Assembly: GCF_000829515.1 (NCBI RefSeq)
Contig: NZ_JXRR01000011.1
Span: 37,338 to 101,337, forward strand
From: Jeotgalibacillus campisalis
GTDB lineage: Bacteria > Bacillota > Bacilli > Bacillales > Jeotgalibacillaceae
Direction of reading: 5' to 3'
Length of the DNA: 64,000 bases
A model generated the notes under the pieces. That model saw only the letters and a program-made list of their open reading frames with translations, was not told where the DNA came from and did not search any database. The number at the start of each line of letters is the position of its first letter. Within the stretch, counting starts at the first letter, position 1. Shown here one piece after another: positions 61,511 to 64,000 of this stretch. Position numbers and translations under genes: made by a program.

Positions 61511-62490
61511 CCTATTTTTCACTTAAGAAAGCAACGAAAGTGTATCAGGAAAAAGCGATTTTTACCGATGTTCAATTTTCGCTTGAAAAAGGAGAAATTT
61601 TATCTCTCGTCGGTCCATCAGGCACAGGGAAATCCACATTACTACGCTGTATGGCAGGCCTTGAGCATTTTACCTCAGGACAGGCGCTGCTTGAGGACCA
61701 GCCGGCAGAACATCGGAAAACAAATGAACGCACGGTGGGAATGGTGTTTCAGCAGCCGTTGCTGTTCCCTCATTTAACGATTTTGGAAAATGTGATTTAT
61801 GGGTTAAAACTGAAACGCTCCAAAAGAGAAGCTGCAACTGAAGGCATTAAGTATATAAAATCAGTGGGGCTTGAAGACTATACTCATGCCTACCCCCATG
61901 AATTATCAGGTGGCCAGCAGCAGCGGGTCGCTTTAATCAGGGCGCTGGTGCTTAAGCCAAAGCTCCTTTTACTCGATGAGCCGTTCAGTTCACTTGACCC
62001 CGATTTAAGGCGGGAGCTGAGAGACTGGGTCAGAATGCTGCTGAAAAAGGAAAAAATGACAGCTGTTTTTGTGACACATGATCGTGAAGAAGCCATGCTG
62101 CTTGGAGATAAAGTCGCCGTCCTTGCAGAAGGAACCATTCAGCAAATCGGCATTCCAAGACAGGTATACGAGCACCCGGCAAATAAACTGGTCGCCAGGC
62201 ATTATGCAGATGTCATTGTGCTTAATGAAGATGAGTACGCACCGAATCACCTTTTTGTGTGGAGCAAGTCAAAAGAGGCTTTTAGTGAGGAATACCACGT
62301 ATTAGAAGCGCATTGGCTTAATCAAACCTATCAATTTGGCGATTCCTATGCCCATGTACAGCTCACAGACACGAAAAGAAGACATATCATCCCAGTCAGG
62401 CAGAACCTATCTCACCTGACGCCCGGTGAAATCGGATATGTGGCAATAAACAGGAAAGAAATACGATCATTTTCGCAAAAGGAGGAATAA
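61507..62490 (+). CDS. ABC transporter ATPase, YnjD-like
   Basis: 327 residues. Walker A GPSGTGKSTLLR (near 36-47), Q-loop MVFQQPLLF, signature LSGGQQQRVALIRALV, Walker B LLLLDEPFSSLDP and VTHDREEAMLLG. The C-terminal 100 residues form an extra beta domain (FGDSYAHVQLTDTKRRH) like the TOBE-type regulatory region of related importers. Directly followed (1 bp) by the TVP38/TMEM64 gene. Confidence 0.9.
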   Translation: MTYFSLKKATKVYQEKAIFTDVQFSLEKGEILSLVGPSGTGKSTLLRCMAGLEHFTSGQALLEDQPAEHRKTNERTVGMVFQQPLLFPHLTILENVIYGLKLKRSKREAATEGIKYIKSVGLEDYTHAYPHELSGGQQQRVALIRALVLKPKLLLLDEPFSSLDPDLRRELRDWVRMLLKKEKMTAVFVTHDREEAMLLGDKVAVLAEGTIQQIGIPRQVYEHPANKLVARHYADVIVLNEDEYAPNHLFVWSKSKEAFSEEYHVLEAHWLNQTYQFGDSYAHVQLTDTKRRHIIPVRQNLSHLTPGEIGYVAINRKEIRSFSQKEE

Positions 62491-62491
62491 C

Positions 62492-63160
62492 ATGAAGGCA
62501 AAAGTAAAGCAGTTTATTCCTCTAGTCTTATTTGCAGCTGGACTTGGGCTGCTTCTTTGGTTCAGCAGCCAGTATATAAATGCAGGCCCACAGGAAATTC
62601 AGGTATGGATTGAGTCTTTTGGGATATGGGCACCGCTGCTCTTTATTCTAATCTATACAATCAGACCGCTCATTCTTTTTCCGGCGTCTGTGATCTCGCT
62701 TGCTGGCGGTCTCGCATTTGGTGCTCTTGAAGGGTTTCTCTATATTTTAATAGGAGCTACTTCGAGTGCAGCGGTTGCTTTTTGGGTCGCCCGAACGTTT
62801 GAAAAATCATTTGTGAAGGGGAAGCAGGAAGGGAAAGTCGCAGAAATCATGAAACTAATGGAAAAAAGGGGCTTTTTTTATGTACTGGTTCTTCGCTTTA
62901 TCCCCATGCTGAATTTTGATTTAATCAGCTATGCAGCCGGATTGGCAAATGTGCGCTTCAGGTCCTTCATTCTGGCAACGATCATTGGAATCATTCCTGG
63001 GACATTTGGTTATGCTTTTATTGGCTCAAGCTTTGCTCAGGGCAACACCCGTTTGATCGTCATTACAGTCCTCACAGGATTAGCGCTGCTTATCATTCCT
63101 TTTCTCTACAGAAAAAAAGTAGCTTCATGGCTTGGTATTGAAAAAACAACTGATACATAG
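62492..63160 (+). CDS. TVP38/TMEM64 (DedA-superfamily) membrane protein
   Basis: 222 residues, five to six membrane segments. The superfamily core is present: RPLILFPASVISLAGGLAFG (re-entrant loop with the G-x-x-x-G pattern near 68-88), VARTFEKSFV, and RFIPMLNFDLISYAAGL with the conserved FxPxxNxDxxxYxxG positions near 130-146. Members include YdjX/YdjZ of E. coli and YtxB/YqeD-like Bacillus proteins; the superfamily includes polyprenyl-phosphate and lipid translocases. AAAGGAGGAATAAC precedes ATG 62492. Confidence 0.88.
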   Translation: MKAKVKQFIPLVLFAAGLGLLLWFSSQYINAGPQEIQVWIESFGIWAPLLFILIYTIRPLILFPASVISLAGGLAFGALEGFLYILIGATSSAAVAFWVARTFEKSFVKGKQEGKVAEIMKLMEKRGFFYVLVLRFIPMLNFDLISYAAGLANVRFRSFILATIIGIIPGTFGYAFIGSSFAQGNTRLIVITVLTGLALLIIPFLYRKKVASWLGIEKTTDT

Positions 63161-63181
63161 AAGAAGGAGGTGTCAGTAGAA

Positions 63182-63763
63182 ATGCTGGATACACATGCAC
63201 GAAAATATGTACAGCCCGCTATTCAGAAGACTGCTGACAGCCTGCTGAAAGCGGGACTAAGCGCCAATCAAGTCACCGTTTTGTCCTTTTTAATTGGGAC
63301 GTCCTCCGGTGTACTGGTTTATCTCGGTTTCCCCTGGGCTGCCGTGATTGCCTTGTGGCTTTCCGGCTATCTCGATGCAGTAGACGGCTCAATGGCCCGC
63401 GCAACGAAACCCTCTCCATTTGGCACGGTAATGGATGTAACGTTTGATCGGATTGTGGAAATCAGCGTCATTTTAGGGGTAGCGTTCTTACTGCCGGATA
63501 TTTTATGGGCAGCCCTGCTGCTGATGGCATCGATCGTCGTCTCCATGACCATATTTTTAACGGTCGGAAATGTTTCCGAAAACAACGGAGTCAAATCCTT
63601 TCACTATCAGGCAGGTCTCGCTGAGCGAACCGAAGGCTTTTTATTTTTAACCGCTTTAATGATTTTTCAGGATTACGCTTTGTGGATTACACTGGCATTT
63701 TTTGCAGTGGAGCTGTTTACGGCGGGGCAGCGGTTTTTGGAGGCGAAGCGATTGCTGTCGTAA
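63182..63763 (+). CDS. CDP-alcohol phosphatidyltransferase
   Basis: About 193 residues, six membrane segments. It holds the complete family signature D-x2-DG-x2-AR-x8-G-x3-D-x3-D (DAVDGSMAR, then G-TVM-D-VTF-D) near residues 66-92. It transfers a phosphatidyl or phospho-alcohol group from a CDP-activated donor. ATG 63182 has AAGGAGGTG 9 bases upstream; the GTG at 63170 is inside that site. Last gene of the operon, 21 bp after the TVP38 gene. E. coli YnjF, in the same neighbourhood, is of this family. The acceptor is unknown. Confidence 0.88.
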   Translation: MLDTHARKYVQPAIQKTADSLLKAGLSANQVTVLSFLIGTSSGVLVYLGFPWAAVIALWLSGYLDAVDGSMARATKPSPFGTVMDVTFDRIVEISVILGVAFLLPDILWAALLLMASIVVSMTIFLTVGNVSENNGVKSFHYQAGLAERTEGFLFLTALMIFQDYALWITLAFFAVELFTAGQRFLEAKRLLS

Positions 63764-63767
63764 CCGC

Positions 63768-63820
63768 AGACCGCTGAGAAGCGCTCGCATTCTTCGTTGC
63801 TCATTCCGCCCCAGATGCTC
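63768..63820. repeat. Direct repeat, first copy
   Basis: AGACCGCTGAGAAGC...CATTCTTCGTTGCTCATTCC...CAGATGCTCAT occurs here and again 178 bp later with two mismatches in 53 bp. It belongs to a different family from the GGTTCAT-ended repeat. It follows the stop of the CDP-alcohol phosphatidyltransferase gene directly. Confidence 0.75.
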
Positions 63821-63945
63821 ATTGCCAGAAGAGGCAACTCCGCTCTGTGTCGGAATTCGCGCCTCGAATGACAAGCGCTTTCAGCTAGTCTGCTGGATTG
63901 TCTTTTAAAGGGAAATTTTTTGGACGACTTTATTTTACTTGAAAA

Positions 63946-64000
63946 AGACCGCTGAGAAGCACTCGCATTCTTCGTTGCTCATTCCGTCCCAGATGCTCAT
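63946..64000. repeat. Direct repeat, second copy (cut by window end)
   Basis: Second copy of the 63768 unit; it continues to the last base, so its true length and the number of further copies are unknown. Confidence 0.7.

Noticed and set aside
63656..63908. Open frames on both strands after the CDP-alcohol phosphatidyltransferase gene
   Set aside because: They overlap the real gene end and the 53-bp repeat; low-complexity translations rich in Arg and Leu.
1..64000. rRNA, tRNA, transposase or integrase genes
   Set aside because: None recognised on either strand, although repeats and an accessory island are present; mobility of the island is therefore only inferred.

Overview
The window looks like a chromosomal segment of a low-GC Gram-positive bacterium of the order Bacillales (Bacillaceae/Planococcaceae type). 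Pointers are the strong AGGAGG-type ribosome sites with frequent TTG/GTG starts, Bacillus-style gene sets (tcyABC, mtlA-mtlR-mtlF-mtlD, metNIQ behind a SAM-I riboswitch, csoR-copZ-copA, helD, intracellular pullulanase, a lipoprotein YidC with an upstream leader ORF) and many intrinsic terminators. I cannot fix the genus. No rRNA or tRNA gene was seen.

Layout. 1-1.3 kb: end of a sugar ABC permease pair. 1.46-6.3 kb: an A+T-rich accessory island with a decayed ORF, an overlapping SIR2-HerA gene pair (Nezha-type anti-phage defence), an unrecognised third gene and a dispersed repeat. 6.3-10.3 kb: a sulfur block with a CstB-like persulfide dioxygenase/rhodanese behind a CsoR/CstR-type operator, divergent from a cystine importer (tcyABC). 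10.4-16.5 kb: HAD hydrolase, DUF4064 protein, and a Fur-type siderophore uptake locus (FhuF-like reductase and two FecCD permeases on one strand, the binding lipoprotein on the other). 16.5-20.1 kb: small membrane proteins, ElaA-type acetyltransferase, DUF2187, BsuPI-like protein, Pmp3. 20.1-31.4 kb: pullulanase, azoreductase, flavodoxin-fold oxidoreductase, PopT/DUF368 protein, lipid kinase, leader ORF plus YidC2, maltose acetyltransferase, YueD-like SDR, acidic lipoprotein, pyroglutamyl peptidase. 31.5-41.4 kb: MFS transporter, Ohr, mannitol operon, VanY-type carboxypeptidase, epimerase. 42-48.4 kb: cardiolipin synthase, VOC protein, M20 peptidase with the methionine importer metNIQ. 48.5-57.3 kb: copper operon, HelD, CBS protein, second lipid kinase, FtsW/RodA. 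57.6-63.8 kb: unknown protein, then a six-gene run (ABC binding protein, two permeases, ATPase, TVP38/TMEM64 protein, CDP-alcohol phosphatidyltransferase) that recalls the E. coli ydj/ynj cluster.

The observations I rate highest are: (1) a 99-codon leader ORF directly before yidC2 whose 3' end forms one arm of a hairpin covering the yidC2 ribosome-site region, with an acidic stretch at codons 83-86 just where a stalled ribosome would melt it, which is a MifM-like translation-arrest design; (2) the SIR2-HerA pair with an unassigned third gene; (3) the ydj/ynj-like lipid-linked transporter cluster; (4) a family of about 130-bp repeats with inverted GGTTCAT/ATGAACC ends, found singly and as long tandem arrays with periods of 224-229 bp.
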